From Pseudomonas sp. Teo4 (GTDB lineage Bacteria; Pseudomonadota; Gammaproteobacteria; Pseudomonadales; Pseudomonadaceae), in contig NZ_JAXCIL010000001.1 in the NCBI RefSeq assembly GCF_034387475.1, positions 1,054,001-1,118,000 on the forward strand: a stretch of DNA of 64,000 bases, read 5' to 3'. Shown piece after piece: positions 1-9,365 of this stretch. The notes below the pieces were generated by a model. That model saw only the letters and a list, made by a program, of their open reading frames with translations. It searched no databases and was not told the origin of the DNA. The number at the start of each line of letters is the position of its first letter. Positions within the stretch are counted from its first letter, which is position 1. Both the position numbers and the translations under genes were made by a program.

Positions 1-479
1 TTCACCCTCTCTGTCACGATATTATTTATCCGGTTTGCTCGCCTGAGTACTTGAGGCGCAATCCTGATATTGAGTCGCTGAAAGGACTGCAAAATTCCGA
101 ACTCCTGGATTTGAGCCCTTATGGGCGCTCAGGCGTGGCTGAACACGTGGATTGGAGCGTTTGGCTTGCCTTTCAGAATGTCAATCTGGATGAGCGCGAT
201 TCCACGAGTGCGCCCATTTTTCATGCCAATGATTATAACCTGATTATTAATATGGTGCTTTCAGGTCAAGGTGTTGCGCTTGGGTGGAATCAATTGGTTG
301 GGCATATGGTCGAAAACGGACGCTTGGTGAGGCCCGTTCGTGAAAAACTGACGCTGCATAATAGTCTCCACTACCTGGCGTCTAGAGAGAATAACGATAA
401 CGAGGATGCCTGTTGCCGAGTGAGAGACTGGGTGATGTCCAAGTTCTCTTGGTGGAGTGTCCAGGGCCCAAACGCATAA
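1..479 (+). CDS. LysR-family regulator, C-terminal part (cut by window start)
   Basis: The frame is open from the first bases of the window (codons from base 3), so the gene begins upstream. About 159 residues are visible. They match the second half of a LysR effector-binding domain of the GcvA type: a stretch reading YPVCSPEYL, then a GVALGW motif followed by a basic and hydrophobic tail. The same motif and spacing recur in the LysR gene at 2031-2963, so the two look like relatives on either side of the oxygenase gene. The DNA-binding half is not visible. The next gene, on the same strand after 203 bases, is the Rieske oxygenase, a plausible target. The effector is unknown. Confidence 0.85.
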   Translation, partial: HPLCHDIIYPVCSPEYLRRNPDIESLKGLQNSELLDLSPYGRSGVAEHVDWSVWLAFQNVNLDERDSTSAPIFHANDYNLIINMVLSGQGVALGWNQLVGHMVENGRLVRPVREKLTLHNSLHYLASRENNDNEDACCRVRDWVMSKFSWWSVQGPNA

Positions 480-682
480 CCTGCCATTATGAATATGGCC
501 TTGAAAATGTAGCTTGAGTCAGTGTCAGACGGTGGCTTAATCTTTAGTCTGGTTTGGCGACATACTTATTCATGCATTATCAGGGCGCTATGATTTTAGC
601 TGGGCTCTAGTTACGTTTATATAAACAATGTTTCAGTCAGTTGCGCCGAGTGGCTACAATCGTCGGTGCGTGGAGGATAATA

Positions 683-1918
683 ATGAACAGCAACGAATCC
701 GTCATTGGCCTGATAAAGCAACGCAAACCTCGGCATGTTTTGCCTCGTCAGCTATATCTCGATCCAGAGGTTTATCGTCAGGATCTTGAACATATTTGGC
801 ATAAAGATTGGGTCTTTGCTGGGCACACCTTCGAAATTCCAAAGACTGGACAGTATTTCACCCTGCAGATTGGTGATTACCCGGTTGCCGTTGTGCGTGG
901 CAAGGATGGCGAGGTTCGAGCCTTCCACAATGCCTGCCGTCACCGTGGCGCGAAGGTCTGTGAGCACTCCAGTGGCAAAGTCGCCAAGCTGGTGTGCCCG
1001 TACCACAAGTGGACGTTCGAACTCGATGGCAACCTGATCTACGCGGGTAACATGGGCGCCGATTTCGACCGTTCAAACTACGGCTTGAAGCCCGTTCACG
1101 TCGAGATCGTACACACCTACATCTACGTCTGCGTGGCCGAGAAGGCTCCAGATTTTTCCAGTTTCCGCGCTGCCGTCAGCCCGTTCATCGCGCCGCATTT
1201 CCTGGAAAACTGCAAGGTCGCCTTCGAGTCGAACCTCATCGAAAAAGGCAACTGGAAGCTGGTCTTCGAGAACAACCGCGAGTGCTACCACTGCGATGGT
1301 ACCCACCCGGAGCTGCTCAACTCGTTCGTGGAAAACCTGTCCGTTGCCGGCGTGGGGGGGGATGATGATCCAGAGCTGGTTGCTCACTGGAATCGCTGTG
1401 AAGCAGCAGGCATGCCGAGCCGCTTGAACATGGACCCGCTGGGTCGCTTCCGTATGACCCGTATTCCGCTTTCCGCTGGTGCGGTCAGCTACACCATGGA
1501 CGGTAAGCCTGCCGTTGCCGGTCGACTGGATAAAAGCGGTGAGCCGGACATTGGCGCTCTGTTGTACTTCAACTACCCCTCTACCTGGAACCACTTTCTG
1601 GGCGACCATGCACTGAGCTTCCGAGTGCTGCCCATCGGGCCAGGCGAAACGCTCGTGACCACCAAGTGGCTTGTGCCTGAATCTGCGGTGGAAGGTGTGG
1701 ACTATGACCTTGATCGTCTCACCAAGGTGTGGCTGGCCACCAACGATCAGGATCGTCGTTTGGTCGAAGGCACGCACGCCGGCGTTTCCTCGCCTGCCTA
1801 TGAGCCTGGGCCGTTCTCGGAGAACGCCGAAAATGGTGTGTGCCAGTTTGATGACTGGTATTGCGAGACCATGCTGGAGCGCTTGAGTGGCCGGCCTTCC
1901 TTGAAGTCCGTCGGCTAA
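683..1918 (+). CDS. GbcA-like Rieske oxygenase, alpha subunit
   Basis: A 411-residue ring-hydroxylating-type oxygenase. The Rieske [2Fe-2S] ligands are visible as C85-x-H87 and C105-x2-H108, followed by a mononuclear iron site in the motif ENNRECYHCDGTH. That motif is typical of the glycine-betaine/stachydrine demethylase branch (GbcA), which removes N-methyl groups, rather than of arene dioxygenases. The start chosen is ATG 683, preceded by GGAGG at 672-676; an earlier in-frame start lacks a good ribosome site. No ferredoxin reductase (GbcB) lies beside it, so the electron donor must come from elsewhere. It ends in a clear terminator and is flanked by two LysR genes. The substrate is inferred only to be a quaternary amine or similar. 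Confidence 0.85.
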   Translation: MNSNESVIGLIKQRKPRHVLPRQLYLDPEVYRQDLEHIWHKDWVFAGHTFEIPKTGQYFTLQIGDYPVAVVRGKDGEVRAFHNACRHRGAKVCEHSSGKVAKLVCPYHKWTFELDGNLIYAGNMGADFDRSNYGLKPVHVEIVHTYIYVCVAEKAPDFSSFRAAVSPFIAPHFLENCKVAFESNLIEKGNWKLVFENNRECYHCDGTHPELLNSFVENLSVAGVGGDDDPELVAHWNRCEAAGMPSRLNMDPLGRFRMTRIPLSAGAVSYTMDGKPAVAGRLDKSGEPDIGALLYFNYPSTWNHFLGDHALSFRVLPIGPGETLVTTKWLVPESAVEGVDYDLDRLTKVWLATNDQDRRLVEGTHAGVSSPAYEPGPFSENAENGVCQFDDWYCETMLERLSGRPSLKSVG

Positions 1919-1950
1919 GTCCGCTCGCCGACCCTGGTAGGGTGGCCCAA

Positions 1951-1981
1951 AGCCCCATGTGATGAACATGGGGCTTTTTTG
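1951..1981 (+). terminator. Rho-independent terminator of the oxygenase gene
   Basis: A perfect 9-bp stem, AGCCCCATG (1951-1959) with CATGGGGCT (1967-1975), has a 7-base loop and runs into six T residues. It lies 33 bases after the oxygenase stop codon. Confidence 0.9.
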
Positions 1982-2030
1982 TGTGCGCTGTCGCGAACTG
2001 TCACCCGCTCACCTGTGAATCCTGGAGTCA

Positions 2031-2963
2031 TTATGACGTGACCTGACTCTGTAGCCATTGAACCACTTTACTGATATTGGGTGTGATCTTCCGGCTCTTG
2101 GGAATGACCAGATAATAAGATTGTTTCGGTATTACCACGAAGGACTCAAGCTTGATCAGTTCGCCGCTGTCGATAAGATGATCCACCATGCGTCCCCAGC
2201 CTAATGCAACTCCATAACCATTGACGCAAGCGTTGATGACGTCGGTGTAAAGTGTGCAGCGCAGGTTGATATTCAGCTTGGCGTGTGCGACGCCCATTTC
2301 TGAAAACCAACCCGTCCACGTCATCCACCCTTCTGATGTTGAGTCCGATTCCAATAATCCCGAACTCGCTAGATCAGCCAATGTCGTAGGCATTTGGTTG
2401 CGTGCCAGCCAGGCGGGAGCGCACACTGGAAATACTTCTTCCTCGAAAAGAAAAGTTGACTCTCCGTCGGGCCAGCTTCCATGGCCGAAGCGGATATCCA
2501 TATCGTAACCAGGCGACTTCAGGTCACCTGTGAACATCTGTGTGGCAAGTCGAAGCCTGACGTTGGGTAAGTAGTCAGCCAATCGGTGAAGGCGCGGCAT
2601 GATGCGGAATTGGGAGACCGTTGCGGTCGAGGCGAGGACGATTTCTTCCCTATTACTTCCTTCCTTGATTTGGTCAAACCCGCTGGCCAGCTTCTGCAGT
2701 GATTCTGAAATGATGGCAAACAGTGTTTCACCGGCTTCTGTCAGACGAAATGTGCGATGGTTGCGCTCGAAGAGTTGCACGCCAATGTTATCTTCCAGGC
2801 TTCTGATCTGCTTGCTCACTGCCGCTTGGGAAACGCCCAGCTCTTCACCCGCTAACGTAAAACTATTCAATCGCGCGACCGACTCGAACTGCAGCAGGGC
2901 CGTCATGGACGGGATGATGCGCCGGTAACCTTTTTGCTTGCCAACAGTTTCTTGGTTTTTCAT
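2031..2963 (-). CDS. LysR-family transcriptional regulator (GcvA-like)
   Basis: About 310 residues. An N-terminal winged helix-turn-helix (AGEELGVSQAAVSKQIRSLE) is followed by a LysR effector-binding domain ending in the GVALGW motif. ATG 2963 was chosen because the helix-turn-helix then sits at the usual distance from the start; in-frame starts at 3005 and 3104 would add an unconserved leader. None has a strong ribosome site. It converges on the Rieske oxygenase and resembles the truncated LysR at the window start. The inferred role is control of the oxygenase or of an upstream amine-catabolic gene; the inducer is unknown. Confidence 0.85.
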   Translation of the reverse strand: MKNQETVGKQKGYRRIIPSMTALLQFESVARLNSFTLAGEELGVSQAAVSKQIRSLEDNIGVQLFERNHRTFRLTEAGETLFAIISESLQKLASGFDQIKEGSNREEIVLASTATVSQFRIMPRLHRLADYLPNVRLRLATQMFTGDLKSPGYDMDIRFGHGSWPDGESTFLFEEEVFPVCAPAWLARNQMPTTLADLASSGLLESDSTSEGWMTWTGWFSEMGVAHAKLNINLRCTLYTDVINACVNGYGVALGWGRMVDHLIDSGELIKLESFVVIPKQSYYLVIPKSRKITPNISKVVQWLQSQVTS

Positions 2964-3281
2964 TGTGTCCACGACGAGTTTTGCATGCCGCACTAAAGGT
3001 GACATAGCTTGCGTTTCAGAGAACTGACCTTTCTCGTGCAGGTGAGGCTGCCCTGCCAGCTGTGATGAAACCAGCTTTTTCAGGCGCAGGCTACAGTCTG
3101 CCATCGTAAGGGAAAACTACTCAGGTCATTCAGCCTGGTCATCATCGGCCAGCTTGCGAGCGATCACAGCATTGACCGATCGCCTGTTGCTGCTGTTCTA
3201 AACCCAGGTATTACCTATCTAGCGCTTTTGCAGGCTCATAGGCTCTAGGGTGGCTGCCTCTTGAACATCGAGGCATCGAAC

Positions 3282-6200
3282 ATGGGCAATACACCCGAGC
3301 AAGCCATTATCGCCTTGCCCCCGCAAGACCATGGACCATGGCCGAAAGAGGAAGTCCTCAAGCAAGCCGAACCGCAGGCACAAAATGCCAAGGCCGAGCA
3401 CCTGCTGAAAGTGCGCAAGGCCAGCCAGACTTTCCAGGACGGCATCATCCGCGACCGTTTGCCGGCCTGGTTGCTTGCAGCACCTGCTGAAAAAATGCCG
3501 GATATCGCCTCTGCCTTGGCCGCAAGCCTGGCGACTCGCCAGCAACTGAGTGCCGTGCTGGAGCAGATCAAAAGCATCGACGACTTCGTCGCGTCGGCGC
3601 TACAGGCCAAGCTCAAGAAAGACTACAGTCTGCTCGCCAACGTGCGCCGCATGCGCTTTGTGCAAGGGCGGCGAGAGTCGGTGATCAACATCGAGCCCGT
3701 GGGGGCGCACCTTAAGGAAGTGGTATACGAGGACAAACCACTGCTTGAGGTGGTGCTGCGCAACTTTACTGCCGATGAGGCGGTGGAAGGTGGGCAGCTG
3801 AAGGGCAATCGCGTGTTATTGCCGCATGAAGGCGATGCCGCGCGACCCTCGGCTGTGCAATTGGCGAAGACGTGCCGTCAACTCGACTTGGGCGCGCAGT
3901 ACCAACGACATCTGAATGACGTCCTCGGGTCGGCTGACGATGCCACGCAAGTGCAATCGTTAATGGTGACTGCTGCGCGCAACGACATGCTGGTGGAGGC
4001 CTATAAAGCCTGGCAGCAAAAACAATTGAGCGACAGTGAGCTCAAGCTGATCAAGGCCATGTGCACCGATGGCAAATTGGTGCGCCTGGCTGGCGATCTG
4101 GTGAGCGCCAAACAGCTGAGCCTGCTGAACTGCAACTTGCAGCAGATCGTGGTGCTGGAGGTTGTCGACCAGGGGGTCGTGTACAACTCGACCGTGCGAC
4201 TTTTGCTGTATGTACCCGGTGACCCGGTGGCGGCATGGGAAGGGTTCACCGACATGAACGCCATGAATCGGGCGCTGGGCAATCGACTGCGCAGCAAACC
4301 CTACCAACGTTTCTTCAGCCGTTTCGTGCGTCAGCGCGATAGCCAGGCATTTTTTTCGACGGTGATTCCAGCGTTTGCAGACCTGGCAGCCTGGGCCAAC
4401 TACAACCTCACCCCGCACCTTCGTGACTATTCGCAGCCGCTGTTCAACACCCTGGCCAAGGCACGCATTCGGCAGATCAAGGACGATGCGGCGATGATAG
4501 TTGTGCCGGTGGCAGATATCGACCGGGAAGTGCAGCGTGCTCATGACCAGCGCCTGGCGGCACAGGGCTGGACCTTGCTCAATGTCGCCGGCCTGTTCGT
4601 GCCAAGCATTGGCCTGGGGTTGCTGGCCATCACGGTGTGGGAGCTGTTGCGCGAAGTTTACCTGGGCTTCGAAGCCTGGCAGGAGGGCGATACCCGGGAG
4701 GCGCTGGCGCATCTGACCAATGTGGCAACGGACATCGTGCTGTTCGGTGCCGTGGCAGGTGGCGTGACGGTAACTCGGCGTCTGTGGGCACGCTCACAGG
4801 TGGTGGACGCCTTGATACCCGCGAAGCTGGGCGAAGACACCATCAAGCTTTGGCAGCAAGACTTGGCGCCATATCGCAGCGCCGCGCCAGGCGCTGCGGC
4901 AACAAGCGACCCCCTTGGCATTCGACGGGTGGAAGAACAAGCCTGGGTCGAGATGGACGGGCATCACTATCCGGTGATCGAGGCCGATGAAGGTCAGTGG
5001 CGATTGCGCCCACGCAGTGGCTATGGCCCCACGCTGCACAGCAACGGGCGAGGTGCCTGGCGCCTGTGGAGCGAACAACCGATCGACTGGCAAAGCCCCC
5101 ACTACCTGATGCGCCGCTTTGGCGAGCCGTTGAGTGTGCTGAGCGATGAACAGATCGATGAAGTGCTGGCGTGCCACGGGGTAGGCTCCGACCAACTGCG
5201 AGCCTTGCATGTTTGTGGCCGGGCAGTGTTGCCGGACCTGCTCGACAGCGCCGAACGCTCCATGCTCGACCGCCGTATCCGCAGCATGATCAACCTGCTG
5301 CTTGAAGGAAAACCGGTCGACGACGCACAGGTGCTACAACTGGCCAAGCAATTGCCAGGTGCGGCGCAGTTGCCGGACCAGGCGCTGGCCGAGCTGGCAT
5401 CGGCGCAACGTCGGGTGTTGTTCGGCCAGCTGTACGAGGCTTTGCAACCAAGCGATACGCCTGCCAGCCAGCTGCTACGTCGAGTGTTCCCCGGCCTGAA
5501 TGTGCGTGCGGCACAGCGTTTACTGGATGACGCAAGTCTGCAGGATCGTCGCCGGCTGCTGCAAAGCGGCCGCGTACCCTTGCCATTGGCCGAAGCCGCC
5601 AGAACCAGCCTGCTGCGCATCCGCCAGGCTCGGGTGTTTGAAGCCTTGCACTTCGACACCCCTCAGAATGCCGACCTGGCGCGGGTGGCGATCGGCCTGC
5701 TCAGGTACTTGCCGGGTGCTGAAGGCGGTGTGCGCTGGCGTTTGCATGAGGGCTCTGTGCATGGGCCTTTGCTGATGTCGACCGAGCAAGGCGTGCAGGA
5801 CTTCGAGCTGATACACCACGCAGGCAGTTTCCAGCTGCTTGATGCACACGGTGTGCAGAGGGTGGCAGCGGGTGAGCTGTTTGACGTCCTGGCGGCTGCC
5901 TATACGCCTTCCCAGCAAGCGGCAATGCAAGTGGCTGACCCGTTTGCGCATAACCTGCGGGTGCTGATTACGCGTGAGGCTCGGCAGCGTAGGGGAGAGG
6001 TCGAGCAGTTGCTCAGCCCACGTCGGCCTGGCACGTTCCGGGCGCCGCAGCGCATGGCCGACGGCCGCCTGGGATACACCTTGGGAGGTTGCAGTTCGGG
6101 TGGCCTGGGGCGTGGCGATCGGTCGCTGGCGGCAATGCTGCGCGACTTGTATCCGGCGTTCAGCGACGCTCAGGTAGCCGCTTGGCTAGATGCGGCGCAG

Positions 6201-7874
6201 CGCGATGGATACCAGGTCGAGCATCGCCTGCGGTACCTGCGCGAAGAGCTGACAGTGTTGACCAACACATTGAATACGTGGGTCGGTGAGGTCGATGGAG
6301 AAATCACCGGCGAGCGGGCCTCCGTGCGCCAGACACTGATCGACTGCTGGCGCAGGATCAGCGTGGAAGCGACTGAAGATACTGAAAACGGTTTCCGTCT
6401 GATGCTGTGCAATTACTTGCCGGGCGAGTTGCCGCATTTGCCGGAGCAGGTCAGCTTTTCCCATGTATCGGAGTTGATACTGACGCACATGGGGTTGGAA
6501 GAGGTGCCCACCAGTTTCCTGCTGGCCTTTTCGCGCTTGCGCGCGCTGGACCTGGGCGGCAATCTGCTGACACGCGTGCCCCCACCATTGCTGCAGATGC
6601 AGACCCTCAGGCACTTGAGCCTGACCAACAATCGCATCGTGCTGAACATGGCCGACGCAGCCATATTGGCCGGTTGCGAAATGTTGACGCTTCTCGACCT
6701 TTCGCACAATGCATTGAGCCGTGCGTTCACGCTGCATGGGCTGACGCACTTGCGCTGGCTGAACCTGCGCGACACGGCACTCAGGATGTTCCCGCATTCG
6801 GTATTCGAGCGACATGACCTGGTTTACCTCGACTTTCGCGATAACCTGATCAGCCAGATCCCACAAGCCTACTTCGACTTGCCGTTGATGAACCGGCTGC
6901 GCTTCAGACTGGGCGGCAACCCCTGGGGGCCAACATCGCGGGTGCGCCTGCATGAATCGCTCATGGCCGCCGTCTTGCCGGAAGACATGGAGCTGGCAGA
7001 GCTGCAATTCGCCAACGCCCGTGAGCTGTGGGGGGATGCCATCGGCCCACGCTACCGTGGCCAGTTGCAGAGCGCCTGGGACATTGCTGAAACGGGAGAA
7101 CCCACCAATCGGCTGTACCGCGTACTGCATCAGCTGGTGCTGTCGGTGGATTTTCAGACGGCTCCCAGAGCGCTTGCCTTCAGGGTGCTTGCCTTGCTCC
7201 GTGCAATGAATGCTGACTCGGCCCTGCGCGAGGAGTTGCTGAATGTGTCCAACGACGAGTGGGGCTGCCAGGACGGTGCTGCCTGGTGTCTGAGCAATCT
7301 GGAGGTGAGCATCCTGGTATGGCGCGCCAGGACTCAACTGCAGCATAGCCAGGAACAAGCCCTGCTGACATTGGGGCGTCGCCTGTGGCGCCTCGATGAA
7401 GTGGACCGGATTGCCATTCAGGATATTGTCAGCCGGGGCGGCAACCCGGATCAAAGCGAGGTGGGGCTGGCCTATCGTCTGGGCTTGCGTGATCGTCTGG
7501 GCTTGCCCATCGAAGTCGGCGACATGAACTTCCAGCCGTTGTCGGGGGTGGGGGAACCGCAGCTTGCGCGGGCGCTGGCACAGGTGCTGGAGGCTGAAAC
7601 ACAGGAGGCATTGGCGCGTTCGCTGGTTGAACGTACGTTCTGGCAGGAACACTTGGAGCGCATCCATCCCGAGCAGTTCTTCGAGGTGGACATGCCATTC
7701 CAGAGTCGCCTGTCGGCTGTGCTGGAAAATGAGGCGTTGACCGACGAGGCCAGGCGTACGCAGTCCGACGCGCTGCAAGCCGAGCGCAGAGCTGCCCGGC
7801 GCGGGTTGATGCTGGACATGACGCTGCGGGCATTGGACTTTGGGCCACAAGACCCGCCAATCAATGTCCGCTGA
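3282..7874 (+). CDS. Large LRR protein with NEL-type E3 ubiquitin ligase domain
   Basis: A 1530-residue protein of the Pseudomonas DUF6543/LRR/NEL class. A long N-terminal helical region carries two hydrophobic stretches (about residues 430-460 and 480-500) that could insert in membranes. A Gly/Ser-rich stretch (GGCSSGGLGRG) precedes a helical part. Leucine-rich repeats with the pattern LxxLxLxxNxL run from about residue 1060 to 1215. The C-terminal region resembles the NEL ligase fold of IpaH/SspH effectors, with a C-x-D motif (CQD, Cys about 1329) as the presumed catalytic cysteine. Start ATG 3282 has GAGG at 3270-3273; an upstream TTG at 3261 is possible. Such proteins act on host ubiquitin when delivered into eukaryotic cells. 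No secretion genes or chaperone are adjacent. Function is inferred from domains only. Confidence 0.8.
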   Translation: MGNTPEQAIIALPPQDHGPWPKEEVLKQAEPQAQNAKAEHLLKVRKASQTFQDGIIRDRLPAWLLAAPAEKMPDIASALAASLATRQQLSAVLEQIKSIDDFVASALQAKLKKDYSLLANVRRMRFVQGRRESVINIEPVGAHLKEVVYEDKPLLEVVLRNFTADEAVEGGQLKGNRVLLPHEGDAARPSAVQLAKTCRQLDLGAQYQRHLNDVLGSADDATQVQSLMVTAARNDMLVEAYKAWQQKQLSDSELKLIKAMCTDGKLVRLAGDLVSAKQLSLLNCNLQQIVVLEVVDQGVVYNSTVRLLLYVPGDPVAAWEGFTDMNAMNRALGNRLRSKPYQRFFSRFVRQRDSQAFFSTVIPAFADLAAWANYNLTPHLRDYSQPLFNTLAKARIRQIKDDAAMIVVPVADIDREVQRAHDQRLAAQGWTLLNVAGLFVPSIGLGLLAITVWELLREVYLGFEAWQEGDTREALAHLTNVATDIVLFGAVAGGVTVTRRLWARSQVVDALIPAKLGEDTIKLWQQDLAPYRSAAPGAAATSDPLGIRRVEEQAWVEMDGHHYPVIEADEGQWRLRPRSGYGPTLHSNGRGAWRLWSEQPIDWQSPHYLMRRFGEPLSVLSDEQIDEVLACHGVGSDQLRALHVCGRAVLPDLLDSAERSMLDRRIRSMINLLLEGKPVDDAQVLQLAKQLPGAAQLPDQALAELASAQRRVLFGQLYEALQPSDTPASQLLRRVFPGLNVRAAQRLLDDASLQDRRRLLQSGRVPLPLAEAARTSLLRIRQARVFEALHFDTPQNADLARVAIGLLRYLPGAEGGVRWRLHEGSVHGPLLMSTEQGVQDFELIHHAGSFQLLDAHGVQRVAAGELFDVLAAAYTPSQQAAMQVADPFAHNLRVLITREARQRRGEVEQLLSPRRPGTFRAPQRMADGRLGYTLGGCSSGGLGRGDRSLAAMLRDLYPAFSDAQVAAWLDAAQRDGYQVEHRLRYLREELTVLTNTLNTWVGEVDGEITGERASVRQTLIDCWRRISVEATEDTENGFRLMLCNYLPGELPHLPEQVSFSHVSELILTHMGLEEVPTSFLLAFSRLRALDLGGNLLTRVPPPLLQMQTLRHLSLTNNRIVLNMADAAILAGCEMLTLLDLSHNALSRAFTLHGLTHLRWLNLRDTALRMFPHSVFERHDLVYLDFRDNLISQIPQAYFDLPLMNRLRFRLGGNPWGPTSRVRLHESLMAAVLPEDMELAELQFANARELWGDAIGPRYRGQLQSAWDIAETGEPTNRLYRVLHQLVLSVDFQTAPRALAFRVLALLRAMNADSALREELLNVSNDEWGCQDGAAWCLSNLEVSILVWRARTQLQHSQEQALLTLGRRLWRLDEVDRIAIQDIVSRGGNPDQSEVGLAYRLGLRDRLGLPIEVGDMNFQPLSGVGEPQLARALAQVLEAETQEALARSLVERTFWQEHLERIHPEQFFEVDMPFQSRLSAVLENEALTDEARRTQSDALQAERRAARRGLMLDMTLRALDFGPQDPPINVR

Positions 7875-7959
7875 CCCTTTTGATCAGGGCAGCCCTCGCA
7901 CGCCCCTGTGAGACGGCTGCGTTGGACTATGCTCAGACTGGGTGTCGGCTCTTTCCTAT

Positions 7960-7995
7960 AGTGTCAGCACCTTGGTCTGAAAAGGGGCTGACACT
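7960..7995. repeat. Inverted repeat between the NEL gene and the DUF4174 gene
   Basis: AGTGTCAGCACC (7960-7971) and GGGGCTGACACT (7984-7995) pair over 12 positions with one mismatch, with a 12-base loop and no T run. It could be an operator or a weak transcript end for the NEL gene. Two smaller hairpins follow before the next gene, near 8015-8035 and 8044-8071. Confidence 0.5.
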
Positions 7996-8105
7996 GTCAG
8001 TAACCTTTCCCTGACCACCGGATAGTGAAGGTGGTTTAGGCTCCAGATCGGATTTTTCTCCGTGATCTGTAGTCATTGGTTTATCGAGACATTAAGGAGA
8101 TGCAC

Positions 8106-8663
8106 ATGCTCGTCCGGTCACTGACCCTCGCCACCTTGCTCGCTGTCACAGGCCCCCTGTTCGCCGCCGACAGCGACGCGCCCCTGGCCAAGGAACAGGG
8201 TAAGGCACGGCCTTTGGTGATCATCGCCCCCAGTTCCGCAGACCCGACCTTGCGCGGGCTGAACGAGGCGCTCAAAGACCCCGCTACCCAGGCAGCCTTC
8301 AAGGAGCGCGGCCTGGTGCTGTACAGCGTCGCCAACATGATGGGCAAGCGCGAAGACAAGAACCTCGAACAGCAGACCACCATGGCCCTGATCCGCGAGC
8401 TCAAACTTGGGGCGAGCAAAGGCACCAAGGTGATCCTGGTGGGCAAGGATGGCGAGCGGCACATACTCAAGGATGACGACACTGGCGAGAAGATCGACCC
8501 GCAGGCGATCCTCAAGGCTGTCGACGAGCTGCCCGCCAGCGAAAAGACCATCACCGCGCCAGAGCCGGTAGCCGCTGCCGCTACACCTGAACCCAAGGCC
8601 AAGGAAAGCAAGCCAGCCAAACCCGCCAAACCGGCAGCGCCACCCAAGCCGCTGGAAGACTGA
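8106..8663 (+). CDS. DUF4174-family periplasmic protein
   Basis: 185 residues. An N-terminal signal peptide (cleavage near LFAAD) is followed by a thioredoxin-fold-like DUF4174 domain without cysteines. The tail is rich in Lys, Pro and Ala (repeats of KPAKPAKPAA). The start at ATG 8106 is set by AAGGAG at 8094-8099; the upstream in-frame ATGs at 8076 and 8100 have no usable ribosome site. The biochemical role of the family is not known. It sits just upstream of the hvf-like operon but has no copy of the TGTATC repeats found there, so it may be independent. Confidence 0.75.
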   Translation: MLVRSLTLATLLAVTGPLFAADSDAPLAKEQGKARPLVIIAPSSADPTLRGLNEALKDPATQAAFKERGLVLYSVANMMGKREDKNLEQQTTMALIRELKLGASKGTKVILVGKDGERHILKDDDTGEKIDPQAILKAVDELPASEKTITAPEPVAAAATPEPKAKESKPAKPAKPAAPPKPLED

Positions 8664-8678
8664 CTTACTGCACAGGCC

Positions 8679-8702
8679 GCGTCGCCGACACTTTGGCGAC
8701 GC
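8679..8702 (+). terminator. Hairpin after the DUF4174 gene
   Basis: GCGTCGCC (8679-8686) pairs perfectly with GGCGACGC (8695-8702) across an 8-base loop, 15 bases after the stop codon. There is no T run, so termination is only probable. Confidence 0.5.
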
Positions 8703-8727
8703 GATCAGTGTGTCTGGCGGGGGCTTG

Positions 8728-8805
8728 TGTATCTCACTGTATCTGCAGCGCCTACGGACGCATTCCCATACCAAACTCGGACTGTGGCGATACATCCGCG
8801 ACACA
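8728..8805 (+). promoter_or_regulatory. Candidate response-regulator sites upstream of the RiPP operon
   Basis: Two repeat pairs precede the precursor gene: TGTATC-N4-TGTATC at 8728-8743 (10-bp period) and GATACA-N5-GACACA at 8789-8805 (11-bp period). Matching pairs occur upstream of the ferric-reductase-like gene and the DUF2790 gene. Ten- or eleven-base direct repeats are typical of OmpR-family response regulators, and one is encoded at 15069-15809. The assignment is inference. Confidence 0.6.
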
Positions 8806-8854
8806 TCGAAACGGCCTAATGGCTCCACTTTTCAACCACAAGTGGAGCAACACC

Positions 8855-9346
8855 ATGACTCATGCACGCAATACTCTCGGACTGCTCGGCGCTGCACTGA
8901 TCGGCAGCATGGCCTTTGGCAGCAACGCATTCGCGGCCGAGCCCCTGTCCCAGGGCTACCAACTGGCTTCGGCCAAGGTGCCGGGCGAAGGCAAGTGCGG
9001 CGAAGGCAAGTGTGGTGGCAGCGCCAAGGCCGCCCAAGGTGAAGGCAAATGCGGTGAGGGCAAGTGTGGCGCCAGTGCCAAGGCTGGGGCGGAAGGCAAG
9101 TGCGGCGAGGGTAAATGCGGCGATGCATCGTTCTCCCGCACCGATACCGATCATGATGGCAAGGTCTCGCGCCAGGAGTTTCTGGTCGTGGCCAAAGACC
9201 GCGCCGCTGACTTCGACAAGATCGACCGCAACCGCGATGGCTTCATTTCCGAGCAGGAAGCCCATGACCATCTGAAGGCGATCTACCAGGCCAATGGCAA
9301 GGCCATGCCCGATGGTCTGTTCAGCCACCTGGCCGGCAAATCCTGA
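8855..9346 (+). CDS. hvfA: HvfA/bufferin-like RiPP metallophore precursor with EF-hand pair
   Basis: 163 residues. A signal peptide (cleavage near AFA-AEP, residues 27-28) is followed by six EGKCG motifs in three tandem doublets, with cysteines at 48, 53, 66, 71, 83 and 88. Two canonical EF-hand loops follow: D97-D99-D101-G102...E108 and D124-N126-D128-G129...E135. All six cysteines lie in the motifs. EGKCG is the core unit that MNIO enzymes with a DUF2063 partner modify in HvfA and bufferin peptides to give copper-binding heterocycles. Start ATG 8855 has GGAG 7 bases upstream. The enzyme genes follow directly. The combination of modified core and EF-hands suggests binding of two kinds of metal ion, which is inference. 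Confidence 0.85.
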   Translation: MTHARNTLGLLGAALIGSMAFGSNAFAAEPLSQGYQLASAKVPGEGKCGEGKCGGSAKAAQGEGKCGEGKCGASAKAGAEGKCGEGKCGDASFSRTDTDHDGKVSRQEFLVVAKDRAADFDKIDRNRDGFISEQEAHDHLKAIYQANGKAMPDGLFSHLAGKS

Positions 9347-9365
9347 CTTTCCCTCCCTGAATTGC

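Noticed and set aside
6186-7850. Long open frame on the - strand over the NEL gene (about 554 codons)
   Set aside because: The composition is Gln/His/Arg-rich without domain features, and it lies wholly antisense to the LRR/NEL part.
7875-8105. TGTATC-type operator upstream of the DUF4174 gene
   Set aside because: No half-site pair with the 10- or 11-base spacing is present, so this gene was not placed in the proposed regulon.
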